This document shows positions 11,431 to 18,093 of a stretch of DNA of 64,000 bases, piece after piece. Within the stretch, counting starts at the first letter, position 1, and the number at the start of each line of letters is the position of its first letter. The stretch lies in NCBI RefSeq assembly GCF_965208925.1, contig NZ_OZ242364.1, positions 806,001 through 870,000 of the forward strand. The letters are read 5' to 3'. A program made the position numbers and the translations under genes. Below the pieces are notes generated by a model. The model did no database searches, was not told the DNA's origin, and was given only the letters and a program-made list of their open reading frames with translations. Source of the stretch: Poriferisodalis sp965208925 (GTDB taxonomy: Bacteria; Actinomycetota; Acidimicrobiia; Acidimicrobiales; Poriferisodalaceae).

Positions 11431-12585
11431 CTACCGGGTGCCGGCGACTTCGCGGCCGATGATCTCTTTCATGATCTCGGTGGTGCCGCCGTAAATGGTC
11501 TGGATCCGGGCGTCCGCGTAGGCCTTGGAGATCGGGAATTCGCTCATGTAGCCGTAGCCGCCGAACAGCTGCAGGCAGCGGGTGATCAGCCGCAGCTGCA
11601 TCTCGGTCACCCACCACTTGGCCTCGGCAGCATCGGTCGCGGTCAGCTCGCCGGCGTTGAGCGCCTCGATCTGGCGGTCCACGAACACCCAGGCGATGTC
11701 CAGCTCGGTCTTCATCTCGGCCAGTTCGAAGCGGGTGTTCTGGAATGAGGCGATGGTCTGCCCGAAGGCCGTGCGCTCGCCGACGTAGTCGACCGTCCAG
11801 TCAAAGGCAGCCTGCGCGTGCGCCACGCCGCCCACAGCGATCGACAGGCGTTCCTGAGGCAGGTTCCGCACGAGGTGCAGGAACCCGTTGCCCTCGCCGC
11901 CGAGCAGGTTCTCTTCGGGCACGAACACGTCGTCGAAGAACAGCTCGGCCGTGTCCTGCGACTTCAATCCCAGCTTGTCCAGGTTGCGGCCCCGCTCGAA
12001 GCCCTCCATGCCCTCCTCGAGCACGATCAGCGACATTCCCCGGTGCTTCTCGGTCGGGTCGGTCTTGGCGGCCACGATCACCAGGTCGGAGTTGATGCCG
12101 TTGGTGATGAATGTCTTGGCGCCGTTCACCACGTAGCCGTCGCCCGAGCGCACCGCCGTGGTGGTGATCGAGGCCAGGTCGGAACCGGTCGCCGGCTCGG
12201 TCATGGCGATGGCGCTCATCAGCTCGCCGCTGGCGAGGCCCGGCATCCAGCGCTCGGCCTGCTCGTCAGTGCAGAGGTTGATGAAGTACGGCAGGCAGAT
12301 GTCGTTGTGCAGCGTCATGCACTGCCCCGAGCTGGCCGCGCCCGACGCGTGGACTTCCTCGTTGACGATGGCGTTGTAGCGGAAGTCGGCAACCCCGCCG
12401 CCGCCGTATCGCTCGTCGACGGCGGTCGCCAGCAAGCCCACGTCTCCCGCCTTACGGAACATGGCCTTGTCGATCTTGCCGTCGGCTTCCCACTTCTCGT
12501 GGTTGGGGACGATCTCGCGCTCCACGAAGGCTTTGGCCGTCTCGCGGAACATCTCGTGCTCTTCGTCAAAGATGGTGCGCCGCAT
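11431..12585 (-). CDS. Acyl-CoA dehydrogenase (long-chain/isovaleryl type)
   Basis: This flavoenzyme introduces the first double bond in acyl-CoA oxidation. The 384 aa carry the family motifs AMTEPATGSDLA, NGAKTFITNG, KLGLKSQDTAEL and QLFGGYGYM. The C-terminal segment reads IYGGTTEIMKEIIGR. The usual catalytic Glu of medium-chain enzymes (YEGT) is Gly here, while PQERLSIA supplies a Glu at the position used by long-chain and isovaleryl enzymes. I therefore place it in that subgroup; chain preference is not provable from sequence. It is followed closely by the 3-hydroxyacyl-CoA dehydrogenase and is divergent from a thioesterase gene with only 40 bases between the start codons. Confidence 0.92.
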   Translation of the reverse strand: MRRTIFDEEHEMFRETAKAFVEREIVPNHEKWEADGKIDKAMFRKAGDVGLLATAVDERYGGGGVADFRYNAIVNEEVHASGAASSGQCMTLHNDICLPYFINLCTDEQAERWMPGLASGELMSAIAMTEPATGSDLASITTTAVRSGDGYVVNGAKTFITNGINSDLVIVAAKTDPTEKHRGMSLIVLEEGMEGFERGRNLDKLGLKSQDTAELFFDDVFVPEENLLGGEGNGFLHLVRNLPQERLSIAVGGVAHAQAAFDWTVDYVGERTAFGQTIASFQNTRFELAEMKTELDIAWVFVDRQIEALNAGELTATDAAEAKWWVTEMQLRLITRCLQLFGGYGYMSEFPISKAYADARIQTIYGGTTEIMKEIIGREVAGTR

Positions 12586-12625
12586 ACGGGGAGCGTATGT
12601 GGCTGCGCAGCTAGCGTCACGGGCC

Positions 12626-13333
12626 GTGACTCAGCAGGACTCGTCGAGCAGACCGGGCACCGCCATCGGGCCTGGGCACGACTGGAGCGCGGTCGAACGT
12701 GCCGCTGCCGCGATGCGACGGCTGAACCGGGCACTGGCGAATCGGCGGGTCGACGACGAGGTGCTCGACGAGATCACAGCAACGGTGGAAGCCACTGCCG
12801 ATCGGCTCGAGCAGGGCACGCTGCGGGTGAAGCTCGACGACATGCTCTCGCGGCCCTATCTCCGCGAGATCTATGAGGGGCAGTACTTCCCGCTGCCGCT
12901 CGAGTCCGGCGACGAGATCGAGTTCGACCCGTTCTCGATTGGCGGCGGCACGCTGCATCCGGCCTCGGTGGACGTGCGGTACTTCAAGGAGTCCGACGAG
13001 GCCGTCACCGGCGAGGCCGTGGTGGACGCCATGTTCGCCGGGCCGCCCGAGCGCACACACGGCGGCGTGGTGGCGCTCATCATCGACGAGCTGATGGGTG
13101 CGCTGAACCGCATGCGGGGCCGCCAGGCCTATACCGGCCGGCTCACCGTCCACTATCACGCAGCGACACCGATCGGCGAGCCGCTGCTGCTGCGAGCGTG
13201 GGTCGAATCCACATCGGGCCGCAAGATCGTCCAGCATGCCGAGGTGCACGGCCCCGAAGGACTCTGCGTCAAGGCCGAGGGGCTGTTCATCCTGCGCAAG
13301 GACGCGCCGCCGATCCCCGAGACTCAGTCCTGA
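12626..13333 (+). CDS. Hotdog-fold thioesterase (PaaI/4HBT type)
   Basis: The 235-aa protein ends in a hotdog domain with ERTHGGVVALIIDELMGAL, the substrate/catalytic helix seen in PaaI-like acyl-CoA thioesterases, then YTGRLTVHYHAATPIGEPL. The N-terminal ~100 residues are helical and not diagnostic. A longer frame exists upstream, but it would run into the divergent acyl-CoA dehydrogenase. The GTG at 12626 is preceded by a TAnnnT element (TAGCGT, 12612-12617) and no ribosome site, so the mRNA may be leaderless. Its divergent pairing with beta-oxidation genes suggests hydrolysis of acyl-CoA intermediates. The 3' end overlaps folK by ten bases in convergent orientation. Confidence 0.82.
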   Translation: MTQQDSSSRPGTAIGPGHDWSAVERAAAAMRRLNRALANRRVDDEVLDEITATVEATADRLEQGTLRVKLDDMLSRPYLREIYEGQYFPLPLESGDEIEFDPFSIGGGTLHPASVDVRYFKESDEAVTGEAVVDAMFAGPPERTHGGVVALIIDELMGALNRMRGRQAYTGRLTVHYHAATPIGEPLLLRAWVESTSGRKIVQHAEVHGPEGLCVKAEGLFILRKDAPPIPETQS

Positions 13334-13854
13334 TCTGCCGCCATCGAGACGGCGGCCAGGCGGCTCAGCAGTTCAGCGCTGCCGATGCGCTCGCAGTCCT
13401 GGTCGGCGACCGCGGCCAGCTCGCCGAGGGTGACCAGTTCGGGTGCCAGCTCGGCCAGCGGGTCGAGCACGAATCGGCGCTCGCGCAGGCGAGGGTGCGG
13501 GATCTGCAGCTCGGGGTCGCGCATCTCCGCGTCGCCGAACAGCAGCACGTCCACGTCCAGCGTGCGCGGTCCCCAGCGCTCACTGCGCACCCGCTGCGCC
13601 GCGGCTTCGAGGGCCTGGCAGCGGGCCAGCAGCTCGTACGGACCATCGGACACGGCCAACTCGGCCACGAGGTTCAGGAACTCTGGCTGCTCGGGGCCGA
13701 TCGGCGCGCTGCGGTACACGCCCGAGACGGCGACCAGCACGCCGGCGGCATCCAGCGAGTCGAGGGCAGTTGCCAATTGTGCGGCGGGATTGCCGATGTT
13801 CGCGCCCAGCCCCACGAACGCCCGTGTGCGAGACGACGCGCCGATTGCGCTCAC
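13324..13854 (-). CDS. folK: 2-amino-4-hydroxy-6-hydroxymethyldihydropteridine pyrophosphokinase
   Basis: The enzyme transfers pyrophosphate from ATP to 6-hydroxymethyl-dihydropterin just before the FolP step. The 176-aa protein has FVGLGANIGNP near the N-terminus, YRSAPIGPEQPEFLNLV, the signature RWGPRTLDVDVLLFGD and the terminal IPHPRLRERRFVLDPLAELAP. The GTG start overlaps the folB stop as GTGA, which indicates translational coupling, and removes about 36 unrelated residues of a longer frame. It is the last gene of a minus-strand operon that starts at the 44-aa membrane protein. Confidence 0.93.
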   Translation of the reverse strand: MSAIGASSRTRAFVGLGANIGNPAAQLATALDSLDAAGVLVAVSGVYRSAPIGPEQPEFLNLVAELAVSDGPYELLARCQALEAAAQRVRSERWGPRTLDVDVLLFGDAEMRDPELQIPHPRLRERRFVLDPLAELAPELVTLGELAAVADQDCERIGSAELLSRLAAVSMAADQD

Positions 13855-14219
13855 GCCGAGCGGCGAGTGATGCGCACGCCGCTGGTGCCGAGGTCGGCCG
13901 CAACGGGCGGGCGGAGCTTGGTGACAGCGACCGTGGCGGCGGTCACGGCGTCGATGCCGCACAGCTCGGTGGCGATCAGCTCGGCCAGCCGTTCAAGCAG
14001 CTGCGGCTGCGCGTCGCTGCAGAGCGCCACGATGCGGTCGCATACTGCGCCGTAGTCGACGGTGAGGCTCAAGTCGTCGGTGGCGCCCGCCTGGCTCAGG
14101 TCGGCGTGGAGATCGACGTCGATGCTGAGCGGCTGCGGCGCGGTGCGCTCGTACGCCAGCGCCCCGATCACGCACGTCACCCGCAGATCGCGCAGCTCAA
14201 TGCGGTCGGGCGCTGTCAT
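13851..14219 (-). CDS. folB: Dihydroneopterin aldolase
   Basis: The enzyme cleaves 7,8-dihydroneopterin to the hydroxymethyl-pterin used by FolK. The 122 aa are the normal length. IELRDLRVTCVIGALAYERTAPQPLSIDVDL at the start holds the family G(A/V)..(E) region, here GALAYER. DLSLTVDYGAVCDRIVAL and LLERLAELIA follow. The C-terminal VTAATVAVTKLRPPV contains the conserved Lys-x-x-x-Pro segment. The stop overlaps the folK start, and the gene begins eight bases after the phosphatase-like gene. The order folB-folK is the usual actinobacterial one, but the typical folE and folP neighbours are absent here. Confidence 0.92.
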   Translation of the reverse strand: MTAPDRIELRDLRVTCVIGALAYERTAPQPLSIDVDLHADLSQAGATDDLSLTVDYGAVCDRIVALCSDAQPQLLERLAELIATELCGIDAVTAATVAVTKLRPPVAADLGTSGVRITRRSA

Positions 14220-14227
14220 GGCGGGGC

Positions 14228-14746
14228 TCAGCTCGTGATGCCGTGGCCGGGCAGGAGGCTCAGCGCCACATCGACCACTCGCCGCCCCTCAGGGCCGACT
14301 CGCTGACCGAAGATCCGCTCGGTGATGGCCGTGGCCTGAGGACCGGTGGGCACCTTGCCCGACAGCAGCAGATACGACGCCACGAAACCGCACACGTCCT
14401 CGCCGACGCGCTCCTTGTGCAGGATGACGCGCTTGCGCTCGCCGGCCAGCCGCTCCAGGTCGTCATGGACCGACTGCAGGTACTCGCCCAAGTCGTCGAA
14501 GGCGGGCCACGGCCGGTGCAGGTAGGGCATGTCCAGCTCGTCGTAGTTGTGCAGGTTGTGCGGCGCAGAGATCAGCGACACGACGATGTCGAACTCGTGT
14601 CGACGCAGCCAGATGATCTCCTCCTGACGGCGGACGCGCCGGTGGCTGGCGCCATATCCGCCGGGACGCTCGCACACCGCCAGGCGGTCGGCGACGACCC
14701 AGTTGAAGTTGCGGGGCTGAATGCCCTCCGCCCACTTCCCTCTCAT
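14228..14746 (-). CDS. Dual-specificity-phosphatase-like protein lacking the catalytic Cys and Arg
   Basis: The 172-aa protein reads like a small tyrosine/dual-specificity phosphatase: NFNWVVADRLAVCERPGG (an early surface-loop motif), IIWLRRHEFDIVVSLI, YLHRPWPAFDDL, then VILHKERVGEDVCGFVASYL at residues 107-126. The last aligns with the phosphatase loop HCxxGxxRT, but Cys is Lys111 and Arg is Asp117, so it should be inactive by the classical mechanism. The flanking His110 and the following helix are kept. It stands in the folate operon, where I know no standard gene of this kind. Binding of a phosphorylated ligand or protein is a guess. A three-unit palindromic repeat forms its upstream leader. 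Confidence 0.65.
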   Translation of the reverse strand: MRGKWAEGIQPRNFNWVVADRLAVCERPGGYGASHRRVRRQEEIIWLRRHEFDIVVSLISAPHNLHNYDELDMPYLHRPWPAFDDLGEYLQSVHDDLERLAGERKRVILHKERVGEDVCGFVASYLLLSGKVPTGPQATAITERIFGQRVGPEGRRVVDVALSLLPGHGITS

Positions 14747-14761
14747 TGCTCGCCGTCCCTC

Positions 14762-14843
14762 GGAGCGTCAGCGACGCTCGCAGTGTCCCGGAGCGTCAGC
14801 GACGCTCGCAGTGTCCCAGAGCGTCACACACGCTCGCCATGCC
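14762..14843. repeat. Three tandem 28-bp units, each containing a short hairpin
   Basis: Units start at 14762, 14790 and 14818. The first two are identical over 28 bases; the third is diverged and 26 long. Each holds a palindrome: GAGCGTC-AGC-GACGCTC (14763-14779 and 14791-14807) and GAGCGT-CACAC-ACGCTC (14819-14835). The stem survives in the diverged unit. The array lies between the hpt stop and the ATG of the phosphatase-like gene, 15 bases from that ATG. Confidence 0.9.
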
Positions 14844-14910
14844 TCCGTGCGCGTCTGCCGCCGAATGTACCGGTGCCGATCCGGCGGTGCACGGCGCTGT
14901 CGAGCAAGCG

Positions 14911-15525
14911 CTAGCTGCCGTCGCCGGCCGAGGAGTCGTACGCCCGAATCTCCGCCAGATTGCGATATTTCTGCGCCAAGTCGAGCCCGTAGCCGATCAC
15001 CCAGACGGGCGGCAAGCGGAACCCGATGTAGTCGACGAGGCCGTTCAGGCTGCCGTTGTGCTCGCGGGTCAGCAGCGAGCAGACCGCCAGGCTGGCAGGG
15101 CCGCGGGCCAGCAGGCTGCGACGCAGGTAGGACAGCGTGAGACCGCTCTCGACGATGTCTTCCACCAGGATCACGTCACGCCCGGCGATGTCGATGTCGA
15201 GGTCCTTGAGAATGCGCACGACGCCGCTGGAGCGGGTGCTGCTTCCGTACGACGACACGGCCATGAAGTCCATCTCGACCGGCAGGTCGATCGCGCGGCT
15301 GAGGTCGGAGGCGAACATCACCGCCCCCTTGAGCACCGCCACCAGCAGCGGCTGGCGGCCCGCGTAGTCGGCGGTGATCTGCGCGCCCAGCTCGGCGACC
15401 CGCTCGGCGATCTCGGGGCCGGAGACGAGGACATCGCCGACGTTGGGATCGCCGGCCAGCATCGAGTCGAGGTCGCTGGCCGATTCCTCCGAAGCCGAAG
15501 CGCCTGACGCCGATACCCCTGCCAC
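14911..15525 (-). CDS. hpt: Hypoxanthine phosphoribosyltransferase
   Basis: The enzyme salvages hypoxanthine and guanine with PRPP. The 204 aa include VAVLKGAVMFASDLSR, the flexible-loop region MAVSSYGSSTRSSG, the PRPP-binding signature VILVEDIVESGLTL and the base-binding VDYIGFRLPPVWVIGYGLD. About 30 residues rich in Ser and Ala precede the conserved core, so a later start such as the ATG at codon 22 is possible. Hpt next to tilS is the standard actinobacterial order; ftsH normally follows but is replaced here by an intergenic repeat array and the phosphatase-like gene. Confidence 0.94.
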   Translation of the reverse strand: MAGVSASGASASEESASDLDSMLAGDPNVGDVLVSGPEIAERVAELGAQITADYAGRQPLLVAVLKGAVMFASDLSRAIDLPVEMDFMAVSSYGSSTRSSGVVRILKDLDIDIAGRDVILVEDIVESGLTLSYLRRSLLARGPASLAVCSLLTREHNGSLNGLVDYIGFRLPPVWVIGYGLDLAQKYRNLAEIRAYDSSAGDGS

Positions 15526-15582
15526 GTGCGCCGAACCTAGCGGTTATGCGTTTCGGGTGGCGGAAACGTCATGGGCTCAGGC

Positions 15583-16584
15583 TCACGCTTCCCGCTCTTG
15601 TTCCCGATTCTCATTGGATGCGGGCTCACGGGCCGCTCGGGCCACGGCTTCGCCTGGCGGCTCAGCCTCCAGGCGATCGGCCGAGCGGCTGACACGCCGC
15701 CCGCCGCCGATCTCGGTGGCGCGGTGGGTGTGCCTGGCCACCTCGAGCACACGCTCGACTGCGCCGGCGTCGGGCGGATGATCGGTGCGCAGCCATGCCC
15801 GGACGGCTCGCCGAGCCAGGGCCACGGGCGCGTCCCGCAGCTCGGAGGCACTGGCGGGATCGATGTCGGCTGCCAGCGCATCGAGCAGATCAGCATCGGC
15901 AGCCGCCAGCCCGGATCCACGGGCCAGCAGCGGCACCACGTCGCGCCCGGCGATGTCGCAGAGCAGCGGGATCACCTCGTGACGGACACGGCTGCGCCAG
16001 AAGCGAGGGTCGGCATTGGATGGATCCCGCACCGGCTCGTAGTCGACGAGCTCGCAGACCCGCTCGGTCTCGCTGCGCCGCAGCCCCAGCAGCGGCCGCC
16101 GGTCGGCTCTCATGGCCGCGAGTGCATCGAGCGCGCCGCCGCGCAACAGCTGCAGCAGCACTGTCTCTGCCTGGTCGTCGGCGGTATGGCCGAGCAGTGC
16201 GTCGGGACCGAGCGCGGCGTGGCGGGCCTCCCGAGCCCGCGCCTGCAGATTCGCCCCCGGCTCGACGTCCACGTGCGTCACGCTGAACCCCGCCCCGAGC
16301 CGGTCGCACAGCGCCTCGACACGCGCCGCTTCTGCCGGTCCGGCGTCCCGCAGTCCGTGATCGACATGGACGGCGGTGACGCTGCTGCCGCTGTGCTGGG
16401 CAAACATGCAGGCGAGCACCAGCAGCGCAGCCGAATCGGCGCCGCCCGACACTGCGCACACCAGCGCGGGGCTGGTGACGTCGGCGAACGTGCAGCGGTC
16501 CACCAGGCATGCGAGTTCGTCTGAGCCCCCTGATGCATCGCCCGCGGCGCTGGACGGCGCGGCAGGGGAGCCGGCGGCCGTCAC
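15583..16584 (-). CDS. tilS: tRNA(Ile)-lysidine synthase
   Basis: The enzyme ligates lysine to C34 of tRNA-Ile(CAU), changing its decoding and charging. The 333-aa protein has the ATP-binding P-loop SGGADS at residues 46-51, AVHVDHGLRD, and HTADDQAETVLLQLLRG. RRSETERVCELVDY and a PSNADPRFWRSRVRHEVIPLL segment, typical of TilS, come next. A C-terminal helical part ends in a charged tail. The GTG at 16584 was chosen because the frame upstream enters the metalloprotease gene and is not conserved-looking. The gap to the upstream gene is 28 bases and holds a small palindrome (CTCGCT-GCG-AGCGAG). Confidence 0.93.
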   Translation of the reverse strand: MTAAGSPAAPSSAAGDASGGSDELACLVDRCTFADVTSPALVCAVSGGADSAALLVLACMFAQHSGSSVTAVHVDHGLRDAGPAEAARVEALCDRLGAGFSVTHVDVEPGANLQARAREARHAALGPDALLGHTADDQAETVLLQLLRGGALDALAAMRADRRPLLGLRRSETERVCELVDYEPVRDPSNADPRFWRSRVRHEVIPLLCDIAGRDVVPLLARGSGLAAADADLLDALAADIDPASASELRDAPVALARRAVRAWLRTDHPPDAGAVERVLEVARHTHRATEIGGGRRVSRSADRLEAEPPGEAVARAAREPASNENREQEREA

Positions 16585-16612
16585 TCGCTGCGAGCGAGGT
16601 GCGGCGGCTCGA

Positions 16613-17755
16613 TCAGGCCGCTGGGACACGCTCCAGCCAGGCTTGAGGGTCGCGGATCTCCGCCATGGACGGCAGGTGCTCGACGCGTTCCCAGATCCTG
16701 TCGACCGCCCGGGGGCCGCGCTCGGCCTCGATCTGGGCAATGAAGTCTTCACCGGCCTGGTACTGCGCCAGCTTGGCTTCGATGCCCAGCAGGCGCTGGA
16801 TCAGCCGCGCCATGCCGCGCACATTGCGGCGCCGATGGTGCATCACCACGGCAAACCGGTCGGCATCGGGAATGTGCCCGCGGGCGGCCCGCGCCATCGT
16901 GACGTCGCCGTGCCCTTCCACCAGGCTCATCATGCCGCCCACCTGGGCGATCAGATCGCGCTGATGGTCGGTGGCGAACACTGCCGCCAGCCCTCCCTCG
17001 CCCAGCAGGTCTGGACTGTCTTGACCTGAGTGGTTGCGGCGCAGGGCCATCAGGTTGCGAAGGCCCTCGCGCATGCGCTCGGGATCGGGCTGGGCCTCGT
17101 CGACCAATCCGTTCACCAGCTGCAGAAAGTGCGGCCGCAGCCACGGCACGCCGGTGAACTGCGAGCGGTGCGTCAGCTCGTGGAGCGCCAGCCACAGGCG
17201 GAATTGCGCCGGCACGAATGCGTAGCGCTTCTCGGTGACCAGGATGTTCGGGCCGACGAAGTAGACGGTGTCTCCCGCCGTGCCCGCTGGGGCGGCGCCC
17301 GTGCCGTCTGGGCCGCCGGTTGTTGCAGCTTCGTCGTCTGAGGCCCAGAGCAGGTCGTACTGGCCGAGCACCCTGCGTGCCATCCAGCCCAGCACCGAGC
17401 CCAGCTCGGCCGCGCCCAGTGTGCGCGTCACCCGCGCAGACGTCGCCGACTCAGCCTCGGCGGTGCCATCGGCACCGGCCGGCGCGCCCAGCAGCGGCTG
17501 CAGCAGGCGCCGGAATGCTGCGATGTTGGCGTCGATCCAGCCGGTCCTGTCGATGACCTCTGCGTGCGCCTCGCCGGGCGCTTCCAGCCCGGTCTCGATG
17601 GCCACCAGCTCGGCCGCAACCGGCACGAATCGGGCGAAGTCCTGTCGCAGCGGCTCAGCGAGATAGGACTGGTACAGCGGCTCGGTGCCCGCGACCCGTA
17701 CTGCGATGCGGCGCGCCAGATCCCAGTCGACGTGCTCGTCGGCGGGATCGCTCAT
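16613..17755 (-). CDS. Zinc-dependent metalloprotease of the DUF2342 family
   Basis: The 380-aa protein contains the zinc-binding HELTH at residues 192-196 within LWLALHELTHRSQF. The downstream segment VEGHGDVTMARA supplies a likely third ligand region. GPNI and WLRPHF are also typical of this actinobacterial family, often annotated as a coenzyme F420-associated hydrolase or DUF2342 protein. Substrates are not known. A low-complexity insertion rich in Ala, Gly and Thr lies at about residues 92-112 and 142-162. The ATG at 17755 was preferred over an upstream in-frame start because the 44-aa gene ends eight bases before it. The position upstream of tilS and hpt matches mycobacteria and streptomycetes. 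Confidence 0.88.
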   Translation of the reverse strand: MSDPADEHVDWDLARRIAVRVAGTEPLYQSYLAEPLRQDFARFVPVAAELVAIETGLEAPGEAHAEVIDRTGWIDANIAAFRRLLQPLLGAPAGADGTAEAESATSARVTRTLGAAELGSVLGWMARRVLGQYDLLWASDDEAATTGGPDGTGAAPAGTAGDTVYFVGPNILVTEKRYAFVPAQFRLWLALHELTHRSQFTGVPWLRPHFLQLVNGLVDEAQPDPERMREGLRNLMALRRNHSGQDSPDLLGEGGLAAVFATDHQRDLIAQVGGMMSLVEGHGDVTMARAARGHIPDADRFAVVMHHRRRNVRGMARLIQRLLGIEAKLAQYQAGEDFIAQIEAERGPRAVDRIWERVEHLPSMAEIRDPQAWLERVPAA

Positions 17756-17762
17756 CTCGCCT

Positions 17763-17897
17763 TCAGCGCTTGGGGTACCGCGGCGCAACCACCTTCTGGA
17801 CGTAGCCCGCGACCAGCTTGGCGACGGTCGCCACCGTCACCACGGTGAGCGGGACCGCCAACCAGTAGTGCCAGACCTGCGCACCGAGAAGCTCCAT
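17763..17897 (-). CDS. Small single-pass membrane protein (44 aa)
   Basis: The frame starts with ATG and reads MELLGAQVWHYWLA then a hydrophobic helix (VPLTVVTVATVAKLVAGYV) and a basic end finishing in VVAPRYPKR. Its stop lies seven bases before the ATG of the metalloprotease gene, so the two are probably co-translated. Compact spacing, a credible transmembrane helix and good codon bias support a real gene. I do not recognise a named family. It may tether or partner the metalloprotease; this is only suggested by linkage. Divergent from it is tRNA-Thr. Confidence 0.7.
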   Translation of the reverse strand: MELLGAQVWHYWLAVPLTVVTVATVAKLVAGYVQKVVAPRYPKR

Positions 17898-17976
17898 GGC
17901 GCAGATATTAGTGGTCAGGTCTGCGAGAACCCCCTCGTGAGCCGCGAGCCCTCGCTGGTACCGTGATCCGCCGATT

Positions 17977-18048
17977 GCCCGAGTAGCTCAGTGGCAGAGC
18001 GGCTCTCTCGTAAAGAGCAGGTCGTGGGTTCAATCCCCACCTCGGGCT
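17977..18048 (+). tRNA. tRNA-Thr (anticodon CGT)
   Basis: The 72-nt cloverleaf has acceptor GCCCGAG/CTCGGGC and D-arm GCTC/GAGC with AGTGGCA in the loop. The anticodon arm is GCTCT-CTCGTAA-AGAGC with anticodon CGT, which reads ACG (Thr). The T-arm is GTGGG-TTCAATC-CCCAC. The discriminator is T and no CCA is encoded. A possible -10 (TACCGT) lies shortly upstream. Confidence 0.95.
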
Positions 18049-18093
18049 CGCCGGCCGCCCCCCAGCCCGCTCGAGGCCGAGGCTTGAGCGGTG

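Noticed and set aside
10102..12585. Complete FadB/FadN multienzyme
   Set aside because: The dehydrogenase lacks an enoyl-CoA hydratase domain and the other gene is a plain acyl-CoA dehydrogenase.
14762..14843. Possible CRISPR array from tandem 28-bp repeats
   Set aside because: The units abut with no spacers, there are only three and no cas genes are nearby.
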